DNA of 64,000 nt from Limimaricola sp027213785 (GTDB taxonomy: Bacteria > Pseudomonadota > Alphaproteobacteria > Rhodobacterales > Rhodobacteraceae): positions 52,488 to 116,487 of the forward strand of contig NZ_CP193762.1 in the NCBI RefSeq assembly GCF_050847355.1. The letters are read 5' to 3'. The translations under genes and the position numbers were made by a program. Shown piece after piece: positions 25,148-34,103 of this stretch; within the stretch, counting starts at the first letter, position 1; every line of letters begins with the position of its first letter. The notes under the pieces are model-generated. The model did not search any database, had not been told where the DNA came from, and saw nothing but the letters and a program-made list of their open reading frames with translations.

Positions 25148-26476
25148 ATGGAAGTTAAGCATCTAGATTCATTGCAATTTGAGATCACTCGTTTTCTAGC
25201 CGCCAAAGCAGCGCTTAAGCAGCGAACGACATATCAACAAGTCGGGGAAGCGGTCGGTTGGAACCATCCGAACGGCCGCGGCTTGGGTACCCATCTCGAA
25301 GTTATTCTTCACTATCTTGCTGAGAAAAAACTGCCGCCTCTGACGACAGTTCTTGTCAGGAAGGGAGAGCGGTATCCCCATGAAGACGCGATGGAGTACA
25401 TCCGCAACGTCCTCGGTAACATTGACATCGAGTCTACCCAGCAAGAGGTTTTTGCCTTTGATTGGGCCAGCGTGCCAGAGCTTCAGCCGGACCCGACTAA
25501 GCTTCCCGATGGCCGCGAAGTCTGGCTAACTTCGTTTTGGGGGTTTGATCCTTCACAATGGGGGTGCATCGGCTTTGCAGATGAGGCCAAGCGGACCCGT
25601 TTCCTTACACAATCACGGCCAGGTTCGCTGGTTGCCATCTATGTAACCAAGGGCAAAGGTCCCGAGGAAATGCGTGGCAAAGTTGTTGGTGTGCTGGAAC
25701 TTTCTCACGAGATAGGCCATGCCCAGAACTATATCTCGGGTGATCGCTGGCGGAAGAAAGAGCTTGACCCCGCTTCCAAGGGTAAATGGCTACATGCCGT
25801 CAAAGCCACTCGCGCTTGGAGTATCGTCCCCGAAGACTGGAAGCGCGTGGAGGATATCTTTCCCGAGGCTTACGGTAGCGCACATCCTGAATTTATCGGC
25901 GCGAGCGGCGTCAAAATCGGGGCCGACGAAGCTGAAAAGCTGCTGCAATTAGACGTTCATGAAGTGCATGTCTACGGTAGCACCGAAGTTGCCGATCTGA
26001 CGATCCAAACCCTTGAGAGCGCGCTCTTACCTAGTCGTGCTGTTCCGCCACCTTCCGCGCCTTATACGGTTGGCGAGACTGATGGGCCGAAATTTCTCTA
26101 CATTCTTGAGTTGCAGGGGGATATTGCAGCGTATTTGGGATGCCCTGCCTCCGACGTCGAGGAACATTCGATCATCAAAGTCGGCTTCTCGAAAAGTCCG
26201 CTTGCGCGCAGGAACCAGATCCAAAGCGCCTATCCCTTTGGCTCGTATGAATGGTCAGTTCTGTTTCCCTCAACGATACCGGATGAAGCGCCTTATACAA
26301 ATGCTGCGGTCGCTATTGCAGGGGAAGACGCAATGAAGAAGCGTTTGGTAGATGAAAATGCAAGGGCGCTTGGTGGCGAATTCTTCCTAGCGGAAGACTG
26401 GCTCGTCCGCAAAGCCTGGGCGGCCGGTAATTATGCCGCTCAGCAGGAGCAAGGTAAGTCTGAAATCAAATCTTAG
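25148..26476 (+). CDS. EVE-like domain fused to GIY-YIG (T5orf172) nuclease, restriction-like
   Basis: A 442-residue protein. Residues about 10-90 look like a winged helix (TYQQVGEAVGWNH). Residues about 120-230 have an EVE/PUA-like pattern (EVWLTSFWGF, GSLVAIYVTKG, KVVGVLEL), a fold that reads modified bases. Residues about 315-425 match T5orf172/GIY-YIG nucleases: FLYILEL (317-323), IKVGFSKSPLARR (343-355) and GGEFF (409-413). Base-modification reader plus GIY-YIG nuclease is the plan of some type IV restriction enzymes. It follows the ATPase-HEPN pair by 227 bases on the same strand and precedes an IS30. The domain calls come from motifs; specificity is unknown. Confidence 0.65.
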   Translation: MEVKHLDSLQFEITRFLAAKAALKQRTTYQQVGEAVGWNHPNGRGLGTHLEVILHYLAEKKLPPLTTVLVRKGERYPHEDAMEYIRNVLGNIDIESTQQEVFAFDWASVPELQPDPTKLPDGREVWLTSFWGFDPSQWGCIGFADEAKRTRFLTQSRPGSLVAIYVTKGKGPEEMRGKVVGVLELSHEIGHAQNYISGDRWRKKELDPASKGKWLHAVKATRAWSIVPEDWKRVEDIFPEAYGSAHPEFIGASGVKIGADEAEKLLQLDVHEVHVYGSTEVADLTIQTLESALLPSRAVPPPSAPYTVGETDGPKFLYILELQGDIAAYLGCPASDVEEHSIIKVGFSKSPLARRNQIQSAYPFGSYEWSVLFPSTIPDEAPYTNAAVAIAGEDAMKKRLVDENARALGGEFFLAEDWLVRKAWAAGNYAAQQEQGKSEIKS

Positions 26477-26766
26477 ACCTTATAATTTGGGGCGGGGCTG
26501 ATCTTTCAACAGCGCAAATTCAGAGATGATCAGTAGGGCAGCCCGCCTATTGTTCTGGCATGTTCGCGCTACGGACTACACGGCGACTGCCACTTGCGGC
26601 AGCTTTGGGCTTGCTACGCTGCAGCGGTAGGGGACGAGACCAACGACGGCTTTGGGCTGCATTCGGCCAGTTAAGTTCGACAGCGTACGCTTCCCTCTAG
26701 GAAAACCTAAATTATTACATAATGAGCATTACACGCATAGGTTGTGTGTAGCGGGGCACTTTTTAA

Positions 26767-27835
26767 GAATTGGGTTGCGACAAACGCTCTATCCTGTCGC
26801 AAACACAGGAGTTTGGAAGATGGCCCACCGCGAGCTGGATCTACGAGAACGGCGTCTGCTCGAAGACCTTCTACAGGCGAAGATGTCCGTCGCAAACATT
26901 GCGGCGAGATTGTCCCGCCATCGCTCGACGATCTACCGCGAGATCCAGCGCAATCGGTTCGAAGACAGCGAGCTGCCCCAGCTCAGCGGCTACTACGGCA
27001 TGCTGGCCCAGAAACGGGCTGCCGAGCGTCGCCACAGGCGTCGCAAACTGATCCGGATGACGGCCCTGCGCGAGGCCGTCATCGATCGCTTGAAAGCCGG
27101 TTGGTCGCCAGAACAGATCGCCGGGCGGCTCCGCTTCGAAGAGCATCGCAGCACCATCTGCCATGAAACGATCTACGCCTTCGTCTACTCGCAGGATGGT
27201 CGGAGCCAGGGCCTGGCGCGTCACCTGCCCGAGCGTCGCCGCCAGCGCAAACCCCGTTATGCCCGTCGACCCCGAAGTCTCGTCTTCCCATTGGAACGCG
27301 CGATCCAGAACCGGCCGGATCACGTCAACGACCGCAGTGGGTTCGGCGACTGGGAAGGCGATTTGATGATCTTTCGCAAGGAGTTGGGCAAGGCCAACGT
27401 CGCCTCGCTGGTGGAGCGCAAGACCCGCTATGCCGTCCTGTTCCGCAACAACGACCGCAGCTCCAAGCACTTGATGAACCGCCTGATCGCCCTGCTGTCG
27501 CCCCTGTCCGCACGGCGCTCGATCACTTTCGACCGTGGGCTTGAGTTCAACCGCTGGCGTGATCTGAGAACGGGAATGGGCACCGAGGCGTGGTTTTGCG
27601 ACCCGCAGGCGCCATGGCAGAAAGGCTCGGTCGAGAACCTGAACAAGCGCGCCCGGCGCTATCTGCCGCGCGATACGGCCATCGCCGCACTGTCGGACCA
27701 CGCGATGGTCGAGATCAGCGCGCAACTGAACGCCACCCCGAGACGCTGCCTCGGGTACTGGACACCCGCCGAGGCCTTCGCAGAGGAACTCCGCCAACTC
27801 GACCGGTCCTGAACCCGTGTCGCAACCAGCATTGA
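26767..27835 (+). mobile_element. IS30-family insertion sequence
   Basis: An element of about 1.07 kb. Its ends share the inverted repeat GGTTGCGACA (26773-26782) and TGTCGCAACC (27818-27827), with partial similarity further out. The exact outer borders and target duplication are not clear to me. It contains one intact transposase gene and separates the defence-like block from the pca operon. Confidence 0.8.
26820..27812 (+). CDS. IS30-family transposase
   Basis: A 330-residue DDE transposase starting MAHRELDLRERRLLEDLL. The N-terminal helix-turn-helix (SVANIAARLSRHRSTIYREI) binds the ends. The catalytic core has the IS30 motifs: DWEGDLM (first Asp), TFDRGLEF (second Asp) and PWQKGSVENLNKRARRYLP (Glu). 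The length is normal and there is no frameshift, so it is probably active. Confidence 0.95.
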   Translation: MAHRELDLRERRLLEDLLQAKMSVANIAARLSRHRSTIYREIQRNRFEDSELPQLSGYYGMLAQKRAAERRHRRRKLIRMTALREAVIDRLKAGWSPEQIAGRLRFEEHRSTICHETIYAFVYSQDGRSQGLARHLPERRRQRKPRYARRPRSLVFPLERAIQNRPDHVNDRSGFGDWEGDLMIFRKELGKANVASLVERKTRYAVLFRNNDRSSKHLMNRLIALLSPLSARRSITFDRGLEFNRWRDLRTGMGTEAWFCDPQAPWQKGSVENLNKRARRYLPRDTAIAALSDHAMVEISAQLNATPRRCLGYWTPAEAFAEELRQLDRS

Positions 27836-27946
27836 ATTCACAAACCCTCAACCGGTCAATATCTTAGGGCCACCCTGTCCAGCCTCAGGGGCGCATTCCA
27901 GTGGGCCAGTGAAAATTGCGCTTCAGCGTGAGCCCACACCGGTCCG

Positions 27947-29143
27947 TCAGACCCCCTCGAGCGCCACGGCGATGCCCTGACCCACACCGATACACATGGT
28001 CGAGAGCGACTTCTCGCCCGAATTCAGATCGAGCGCGGCGGTGCCGGTGATCCGTGCACCCGACATGCCCAGCGGATGGCCGAGCGCGATGGCGCCGCCA
28101 TTGCGGTTCACCCGCGCGTCGTCATCGGCGATGCTGAGATCACGCAGCGTGGCGAGCCCTTGGCTCGCGAAGGCCTCGTTCAGCTCGATCACCGCGAAGT
28201 CGCCCGGCGTCAGCCCGAGCCGCGCCATCAGCTTCTTCGAAGCGGGCGCGGGTCCGAAGCCCATGATGCGCGGCGCGACGCCCGCCGTCGCACCGCCGAG
28301 GATGCGCGCGATCGGGGTCAGCCCGTGCTTCTTCGCCGCCTCGGCGGAAGCGATAATGAGCGCCGCCGCTCCGTCATTGACGCCCGAGGCGTTGCCCGCC
28401 GTCACCGAGCCGCCCTCGCGGAACGGAGCGCGCAGCTTGGCCAGCGCCTCGAGCGAGGTGGCGCGGGGATGCTCGTCGGTGTCGACGATCTTCGGATCGC
28501 CCTTGCGCTGCGGGATCTCCACCGGGGTGATCTCCCGCGCCAGCCGCCCCGAGGCGATGGCCTCGGCGGCCTTGACCTGGCTGCGCAGCGCGAAGGCGTC
28601 CTGATCCTCGCGCGAAATGGCGAAATCCTCGGCCACGTTCTCGGCGGTCTCGGGCATAGAGTCGACGCCGTATTGCGCCTTCATCAGCGGGTTCACGAAG
28701 CGCCAGCCGATGGTCGTGTCGAATATCTCGGCCGAACGCGAGAAGGCGGTTTCGGCCTTGCCCATCACGAAGGGCGCGCGGGACATGCTCTCGACCCCGC
28801 CGGCGACGATCAGCTCTGCCTCGCCAGCACGGATAGCGCGCGCGGCGGTGATCACCGCGTCCATGCCCGAGCCGCAGAGCCGGTTCATCGTGGTGCCCGG
28901 CACCGTCACCGGCAGACCGGCGAGCAGGGCCGACATGCGCGCGACGTTGCGGTTGTCCTCGCCCGCCTGGTTGGCACAGCCATAGATCACCTCGTCGACG
29001 GCTTCCCAATCGACACCCGCATTGCGCGCCATCAGCGCGCGCAGCGGGATCGCCCCCAGATCGTCGGCACGGACCCCGGCCAGAGCGCCGCCATAGCGGC
29101 CGATGGGGGTGCGAATGTAGTCACAGATGTAGGCGTCGGTCAT
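27947..29143 (-). CDS. pcaF: beta-Ketoadipyl-CoA thiolase
   Basis: A 398-residue thiolase. It catalyses the last step of the beta-ketoadipate pathway, splitting 3-oxoadipyl-CoA with CoA into succinyl-CoA and acetyl-CoA in the cytosol. The nucleophile C90 lies in NRLCGSGMDAV; H356 lies in ALGHPLGMSGAR and the second catalytic Cys is C384 in MCIGVGQG. The length is normal (about 400). It is the last gene of a reverse-strand unit, one base after the pcaJ stop. The neighbours pcaI and pcaJ make the pcaF assignment firm over a general acetyl-CoA acetyltransferase. Confidence 0.95.
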   Translation of the reverse strand: MTDAYICDYIRTPIGRYGGALAGVRADDLGAIPLRALMARNAGVDWEAVDEVIYGCANQAGEDNRNVARMSALLAGLPVTVPGTTMNRLCGSGMDAVITAARAIRAGEAELIVAGGVESMSRAPFVMGKAETAFSRSAEIFDTTIGWRFVNPLMKAQYGVDSMPETAENVAEDFAISREDQDAFALRSQVKAAEAIASGRLAREITPVEIPQRKGDPKIVDTDEHPRATSLEALAKLRAPFREGGSVTAGNASGVNDGAAALIIASAEAAKKHGLTPIARILGGATAGVAPRIMGFGPAPASKKLMARLGLTPGDFAVIELNEAFASQGLATLRDLSIADDDARVNRNGGAIALGHPLGMSGARITGTAALDLNSGEKSLSTMCIGVGQGIAVALEGV

Positions 29144-29144
29144 G

Positions 29145-29826
29145 TCAGAGCTCCGGAACGATAAGGTCGGCCACCGGGCCGTCGAGATTGAGCGTCGCGC
29201 CGGTCACGGCCTGTAGATCGCCCAGCGAGATCGCGGCGAGCTTCTCGCGCAGCACGAAGCGGCCCCCCTCGATATCCACCACCGCCAGCGAGGTGTAGAC
29301 CCGCGTGACACAGCCCACGCCGGTCAGCGGCAGCGAACAGCGCTCGACCAGCTTGGGCGCGCCGGTCTTGGTGACGTGGTCGGTGATCACCGCGACGCGC
29401 TTGGCGCCATGCACGAGATCCATCGCGCCGCCGACCGCGGGCACGCCGCCCTTGCCGACGCTCCAATTCGCGAGATCGCCGTTCTCGGCCACCTCGAAGG
29501 CACCGAGGATGGCCACGTCGAGATGGCCGCCGCGCACCATGGCAAAGCTGTCGGCATGGTGGAAGAACGCCGCGCCGGGATTGAGCGTGACCGCCTTCTT
29601 GCCGGCGTTGATCAGGTCCCAGTCCTCCTGCCCCGGCGCCGGCGCGGGGCCGAAATCGAGGATGCCGTTCTCGGTGGTAGATCGCCTTGCGCCCCGCGAC
29701 CTGGTAGCGCGCCACCATCTCGGGGAAGCCGATGCCGAGATTGACATAAGCGCCGTCCTCGATGTCCTGCGCCCCGCGCCAGGCGATCTGCGCGTTGGAC
29801 AGCTTGATGTTCGCGATGTCGCTCAT
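29145..29826 (-). pseudogene. pcaJ: 3-Oxoacid CoA-transferase subunit B, frameshifted
   Basis: The beta subunit of 3-oxoadipate:succinyl-CoA transferase. The ATG at 29826 overlaps the pcaI stop (ATGA). The first 50 codons read normally (MSDIANIKLSNAQIAWRGAQ and on to GRKAIYH). At about 29673-29679 the frame breaks, and the rest continues in another frame as TENGILDFGPAPAPGQEDW to the stop at 29145. Two bases seem to be missing just before the ENG motif that carries the catalytic Glu. Unless this is a sequencing error, the transferase would not be made. Everything on either side is intact and well conserved. Confidence 0.85.
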
Positions 29827-30530
29827 GCGTAGACCGCCCCCTCGATGTTGAGATCCTCTTCCTGGCGCGCATCCGGCACCGCGATCACCCGGTCGACGAA
29901 GAGCCCCGGGGTCACGACATGCTCGGGATCGATCGCGCCGGGCTCCACGATGCGGGTCGCCTGCACGATCGTGGTGGCGGCAGCCATGCACATCAGCGGG
30001 CCGAAATTGCGGCCAGCCTTGCGATAGACGAGGTTGCCGTGCCGATCGGCGGTCTCGGCCTTGACCAGCGCGTAGTCGGCCTTGAGCCAGCGCTCCTGCA
30101 CGTAGCCGCGCCCCTCGAACTCCGCGGTGGGTTTGCCCGCCGCCAGCTCCGTGCCGAAGGAGGTCGGCGTGTAGAAGGCGGGAATGCCCGCACCGCCCGC
30201 GCGGATCCGTTCGGCCAGGGTGCCCTGCGGCACCAGCTCCAGTTCGATCCGGCCAGCGAGATAGGCCTCGGTGAAGGCGCGGGGATCCTTGGACTTCGGA
30301 AAGGAGCAGATGATCTTGCGCACCATGCCGGCGTCGATCATCGCGGCGATGCCGATCCGGCCGTTGCCGGCATTGTTGTTGATCACCGTCAGATCGCGCG
30401 GGCCGCGATCGATCAGCGCGTGGATCAGTTCGATCGGCGCGCCCGAGCCGCCGAAGCCACCGATCATCACGCTCGCCCCGTCGGGGATGTCGGCCACCGC
30501 GGCGGCGGGGCAGTCCCATGTCTTATCCAT
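29823..30530 (-). CDS. pcaI: 3-Oxoacid CoA-transferase subunit A
   Basis: A 235-residue alpha subunit of 3-oxoadipate CoA-transferase, which together with PcaJ moves CoA from succinyl-CoA to 3-oxoadipate. The start MDKTWDCPAAAVADIPDG at 30530 has GAGGGGG eight bases upstream. Signature elements are IGGFGGSGAPIELIHALID and the NNAGNGRIG loop, followed by FYTPTSFGTELAAGK. The first gene of pcaIJF, it is divergent from the IclR regulator at 30661 with 130 bases between them. It cannot work without its partner, and pcaJ is frameshifted here. Confidence 0.92.
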   Translation of the reverse strand: MDKTWDCPAAAVADIPDGASVMIGGFGGSGAPIELIHALIDRGPRDLTVINNNAGNGRIGIAAMIDAGMVRKIICSFPKSKDPRAFTEAYLAGRIELELVPQGTLAERIRAGGAGIPAFYTPTSFGTELAAGKPTAEFEGRGYVQERWLKADYALVKAETADRHGNLVYRKAGRNFGPLMCMAAATTIVQATRIVEPGAIDPEHVVTPGLFVDRVIAVPDARQEEDLNIEGAVYA

Positions 30531-30660
30531 TCCTCGACCCCCTTGAGACGCCGCACCCGCGCGGCCCTGTGGTCTTCCTCCTACGAGGCTGTTGATCCGA
30601 GGGATAAGAGAAGTCGTTCGCATCTCGACATTTGTTCGGACTAAGGCCAATCCTGTGCGC

Positions 30661-31422
30661 ATGCCGAACAAGACCCCCGATATCATCGCCTCATTCGCCA
30701 AGGGCCTCAGGGTGATCGAGGCATTCGACGCGGCGCATCCGCGGCTCTCGGTGGCCGAGGCGGCGGCGCGCACCGGCCTCGACCGTGCCACTGCACGGCG
30801 TTGTCTGCTGACGCTTGTCGCCGGGGGCTACGCCACCCATGACGGCAAGTATTTCACCCTGATGCCACGGGTGCTGCGGCTCGGCATGTCGGCGCTGGCG
30901 ACGCTGCCCTTGGCGCAATTGGTGCAGCCTTGGCTCGACCAGCTGTCGGAGCGGGTCGGACAGTCGGCCTCGGTGGCGATCAGCGACGACACTGAGATCG
31001 TCTATCTCGCCCGCGCGGCGCAGCGGCGGGTGATGTCGATCGGGCTGATGCCCGGCTCAAGGCTGCCGGCGCATTGCACTTCGCTCGGTCGGGTGCTGCT
31101 GGCGGCCCTCCCCGAGGCCGAGGCCCGCGCCCTGATCGAGCGCAGCGACCTCGCGCCGCGAACACCGCTCAGCCTGACCGATCCGGAGGCAATCATGGCG
31201 CGGGTGTCGGCAGCACGCGCCGACGGCTACGCGATCATCGACCAGGAGGTCGAGCTGGGCCTGCGCTCGATTGCGGTGCCGCTGATCAATGCGCGCGGGC
31301 AGACCCTCGCCGCGCTCAATCTCGGCATGGCCGCGACCCAGGAGCGCGCCGAGACGCTGGCCGAGACCTACCTGCCCGAGATGCGTCGGGTCCAGGCGGG
31401 TCTAAAGCGCGTTCTCGCTTGA
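30661..31422 (+). CDS. pcaR: IclR-family regulator of the pca genes
   Basis: A 253-residue IclR regulator. The N-terminal winged helix (about 8-75) includes LSVAEAAARTGLDRATARR. The C-terminal effector domain has SIGLMPGSRLPAHCTSLGRV and the AALNLGMAA end seen in PcaR/PcaU/CatR relatives, which answer to beta-ketoadipate or protocatechuate. It lies divergent from pcaIJF and converges on pcaB, whose end it overlaps by 21 bases, so it is embedded in the pathway it should control. TGTTCGG (30633-30639) and CCGAACA (30664-30670) form an inverted pair around its own start. The ATG at 30661 gives the normal length. Confidence 0.85.
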   Translation: MPNKTPDIIASFAKGLRVIEAFDAAHPRLSVAEAAARTGLDRATARRCLLTLVAGGYATHDGKYFTLMPRVLRLGMSALATLPLAQLVQPWLDQLSERVGQSASVAISDDTEIVYLARAAQRRVMSIGLMPGSRLPAHCTSLGRVLLAALPEAEARALIERSDLAPRTPLSLTDPEAIMARVSAARADGYAIIDQEVELGLRSIAVPLINARGQTLAALNLGMAATQERAETLAETYLPEMRRVQAGLKRVLA

Positions 31423-32469
31423 AGGGCCGATTTGCTCGACCGCGTCGCACAGCGCGGCGGCGGCGGCGAGCGCGCGACCTGTCGCCTGCGCCATCTGCGG
31501 CAGCACCATCCATTCGAGCTGCCAGGCAGCGCCCGAGCGTTCCTGTTCGTGGACCAGTGCCTGATGCATCGCCGACAGCTGGGTGGCGTTGTAGCGCGCC
31601 AGCGTGACCAGCAGCTCGGCCGCGACCGGGTTCTGCTTGTGCGCCATCGCCGAGGAGCCCCCCGCGCCTGACAGTGTCACCTCGCGAGGGGTCTGCTGGG
31701 CCATCAGGCACAGATCCTGCCCCATCTTGCCCAAGCCCCCCGAGATCAGCGACATCAGCCCCGCGAATTCGGCCACGCCGTCGCGTCGGGCGTGCCATTG
31801 CGGCGCGGGCGCCAGCCCTAGCGCCGCCGCCACGCGCTCCGCCACGGCCGCGCCCTGCCCGCTCAGATCGGCACGTGTGCCGACCGGCCCACCGAGTTGC
31901 AGCCGCGTCACCAGCGGCATGATCCGCTCCAGCCGGTCGAGATGGTCATCGAGCGGCCGCGCCCAGGTCTCGATCCGGTCGGCCACCGAGATTGGCAGCG
32001 CCGCCTGCATCCGCGTCCGCCCCATCAGTGCGCGGTCGCCGAAGCGGACGCGCAATGCCTCGAGCGCGGTGCGCAAGATGCCGATCCGGTCGCGGAGCAG
32101 CTCGCCGGTGTCGCGCAGCGCGCAGGCCAGCGCGCTGTCGATCACGTCCTGCGAAGTGGCGCCGCGATGCACCGCGCCCGCATCCTCGCCCGCCGCCCGC
32201 TTGAGCTGCGCGACCAGCGCCGGGACCGGCAGCCCGTCGCGCGCGGTGCCGTCGCGCATGGCATCCATGTCGATCCGCGCCGCCTCGATCGCCCGCGCCG
32301 CGCGCTCGGCCATCGCCGCATCGGCCAGCCCGGCGGCACCCAGGGCGCGAGAATAGGCCGCCTCGAAGGCGATCATCCGCGTCAGATCGGCCTCGGCGCT
32401 CCAGATCCGTGCCGCCTGCGGATCGCCGAACAGCCCCGACAGCCAGGGATGGTCGAAGACACCGCTCAC
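31402..32469 (-). CDS. pcaB: 3-Carboxy-cis,cis-muconate cycloisomerase
   Basis: A 355-residue enzyme of the fumarase/argininosuccinate lyase superfamily. It converts 3-carboxy-cis,cis-muconate, made by PcaGH, to 4-carboxymuconolactone. The superfamily signature GGSSAMAHKQNP is near 270-281, with Ala where Pro is usual, as in many PcaB proteins. RGATSQDVIDSA (about 100-111) is the other active-site region. The length suits the short PcaB forms. Its start overlaps the pcaD stop by four bases, so it is the last gene of pcaCHG-BKACE-pcaDB. Confidence 0.93.
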   Translation of the reverse strand: MSGVFDHPWLSGLFGDPQAARIWSAEADLTRMIAFEAAYSRALGAAGLADAAMAERAARAIEAARIDMDAMRDGTARDGLPVPALVAQLKRAAGEDAGAVHRGATSQDVIDSALACALRDTGELLRDRIGILRTALEALRVRFGDRALMGRTRMQAALPISVADRIETWARPLDDHLDRLERIMPLVTRLQLGGPVGTRADLSGQGAAVAERVAAALGLAPAPQWHARRDGVAEFAGLMSLISGGLGKMGQDLCLMAQQTPREVTLSGAGGSSAMAHKQNPVAAELLVTLARYNATQLSAMHQALVHEQERSGAAWQLEWMVLPQMAQATGRALAAAAALCDAVEQIGPSSENAL

Positions 32470-33254
32470 CCGACCCGGTCCAGCATCTCGCGGATCATCG
32501 CCGCGACCTCGTCGGGCCGCTCGATGCAGGGCAGATGCCCCGCCCCGTCGAGGCAGCGATACTCGGCCCCCGGCACCAGCGCGGCGAGGGCCTCGACCAG
32601 TTCGGGCGGGGTCGCGCCGTCGTCGCTGCCCGCGAGGCAGAGCGTCGGCACGTTGATACTACGCGCCGCCTCGGTGAGGTCGGCGTCACGGATCGCCCGG
32701 CAGACCGCCGCATAGCCCGAGGCCGGGGTTCGGGTCAGCATCATCCGCCAGCCTGCCAGCATCTCGGGCTGCGCGGCGCGGTAGCCCGGCGAGAGCCAGC
32801 GTTCAAGAATGGCCTCGGACATCGCGGCGATGCCCTCGCGCTCGACCGTGTCGATCCGCGCGTTCCAGCTGGCGTTGTCGCCGATCCGATGGCCGGTGTT
32901 CGACAGGATCAGCCGCGCCACCAGATCGGGGCGGTCCGCCGCTAGGGCCTGCGCGATCATGCCGCCCACCGACACGCCGCAAACCAGCGCACCCGAGAGC
33001 CCGTGCAAATCCATCAGCCCGGCGAGATCGGCAGCATGCCCTGCCATGTCGGTCTCGCCCTCCTCGGACAGCCCGTGGCCGCGCTTGTCCCACAGGAGGA
33101 TCGGGGTGTCAGGGTCGAGCCCGGCCACCACCGCCTGCCAAATCCGCAGGTCGGTGCCGAGCGAGTTGGCGAACACCACCGGCCGTCCCTGGCCCTCGCG
33201 GATCACGTGGTGCAGAACAGTGCCGTTCGGCGCGGCAAAACGCAGCCCACTCAT
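32466..33254 (-). CDS. pcaD: 3-Oxoadipate enol-lactonase
   Basis: A 262-residue alpha/beta hydrolase that opens 3-oxoadipate enol-lactone to 3-oxoadipate. The nucleophile S95 lies in CGVSVGGM and the catalytic His is H240 in GAGHLPCIERP. The oxyanion-side text VVFANSLGTDLRIW is that of PcaD. The start at 33254 overlaps the preceding BKACE stop by four bases. PcaD here is a single enzyme, not fused to PcaC, which is encoded separately at the head of the operon. Confidence 0.93.
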   Translation of the reverse strand: MSGLRFAAPNGTVLHHVIREGQGRPVVFANSLGTDLRIWQAVVAGLDPDTPILLWDKRGHGLSEEGETDMAGHAADLAGLMDLHGLSGALVCGVSVGGMIAQALAADRPDLVARLILSNTGHRIGDNASWNARIDTVEREGIAAMSEAILERWLSPGYRAAQPEMLAGWRMMLTRTPASGYAAVCRAIRDADLTEAARSINVPTLCLAGSDDGATPPELVEALAALVPGAEYRCLDGAGHLPCIERPDEVAAMIREMLDRVG

Positions 33255-34093
33255 GCCACGCCCTCCGGCATCCGCAGTCCCAGCATCTCGCGCGCCTGCC
33301 GCCATGTCGCGACGGGCCGCTCGTATTTTTCGCAGAGATCGACGGCGCGCTTCACCAGCGCCGCGTTCGAGGGCGCGAGCGTGTCACGGTCGAGCCGGAC
33401 GTTGTCCTCGAGGCCGGTGCGGGTATGCCCGCCCTTGGAGATGGCCCATTCGTTGATCGTGAGCTGCGCCGCGCCGATCCCGGCGGCGCACCACTGCGCG
33501 TCGGGCGCGAGCCGCTTCAATGTCTCGATGTAGAAGTCGAAGATCGGCTCGTCGACCGGCATGGCGTTCTTCACCCCCATTACGAACTGCACGTAGAGCG
33601 GACCCGCGATCCGCCCATCTTGCGCCATGCGGGTGGCCTGCACGATGTGGCTGAGGTCACAGGCTTCGATCTCGGGCTTGATGCGATGCTTCACCATCTC
33701 CGACGCCAGCCAGTCGACCAGATCCGGCGGGTTCTCGTAGACCCGCGTCGGGAAGTTGTTCGAGCCCACCGAGAGCGAGGCCATGTCGGGTGCCAGCGAC
33801 AGCATGCCGCCGCGCGCCTGCCCGGCGCCCGAGCGGCCGCCGGTCGAGAGCTGCACGATCATGCCGGGGCAATGCCTCTCGATCCCCTCCTTGAGCCGTG
33901 CGAAACGCTCGGGGTCCGAAGTCGGTCTGCCCTCGTCGTCGCGCACGTGGCAATGCGCGATGGTCGCACCCGCCTCGAAAGCCTCCTGCGTGCTCTCGAC
34001 CTGTTCGTCGATGCTGATCGGCACCGCCGGATTGTTCTCCTTGGTCGGCAGGGAGCCGGTGATCGCGACGCAGATGATGCAAGGATCGGACAT
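33251..34093 (-). CDS. BKACE (DUF849) beta-keto acid cleavage enzyme
   Basis: A 280-residue zinc TIM-barrel enzyme of the 3-keto-5-aminohexanoate cleavage (Kce) family. Typical elements are VAITGSLPTKENNPAVP, the metal site AHCHVRDDEG (H47, H49, R51, D52) and SLSVGSNNFPTRVYENPPD. These enzymes react a beta-keto acid with acetyl-CoA to give acetoacetate and a shorter acyl-CoA. It lies inside the pca operon between pcaG and pcaD, with a four-base overlap with pcaD. The obvious substrate is 3-oxoadipate, which would give succinyl-CoA and acetoacetate and bypass PcaIJ and PcaF. The substrate is inferred from position. Confidence 0.88.
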   Translation of the reverse strand: MSDPCIICVAITGSLPTKENNPAVPISIDEQVESTQEAFEAGATIAHCHVRDDEGRPTSDPERFARLKEGIERHCPGMIVQLSTGGRSGAGQARGGMLSLAPDMASLSVGSNNFPTRVYENPPDLVDWLASEMVKHRIKPEIEACDLSHIVQATRMAQDGRIAGPLYVQFVMGVKNAMPVDEPIFDFYIETLKRLAPDAQWCAAGIGAAQLTINEWAISKGGHTRTGLEDNVRLDRDTLAPSNAALVKRAVDLCEKYERPVATWRQAREMLGLRMPEGVA

Positions 34094-34103
34094 GCAAGGT
34101 TCC

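Noticed and set aside
28076..29164. 362-codon forward frame over pcaF
   Set aside because: It is antisense to a clear thiolase and has Arg/Gly/His-rich low-quality sequence.
29748..30519. Reverse frame continuing from the pcaJ start back through pcaI
   Set aside because: Only its portion from 29826 onward corresponds to real protein (the N-terminus of PcaJ). Upstream it is the wrong frame of pcaI.
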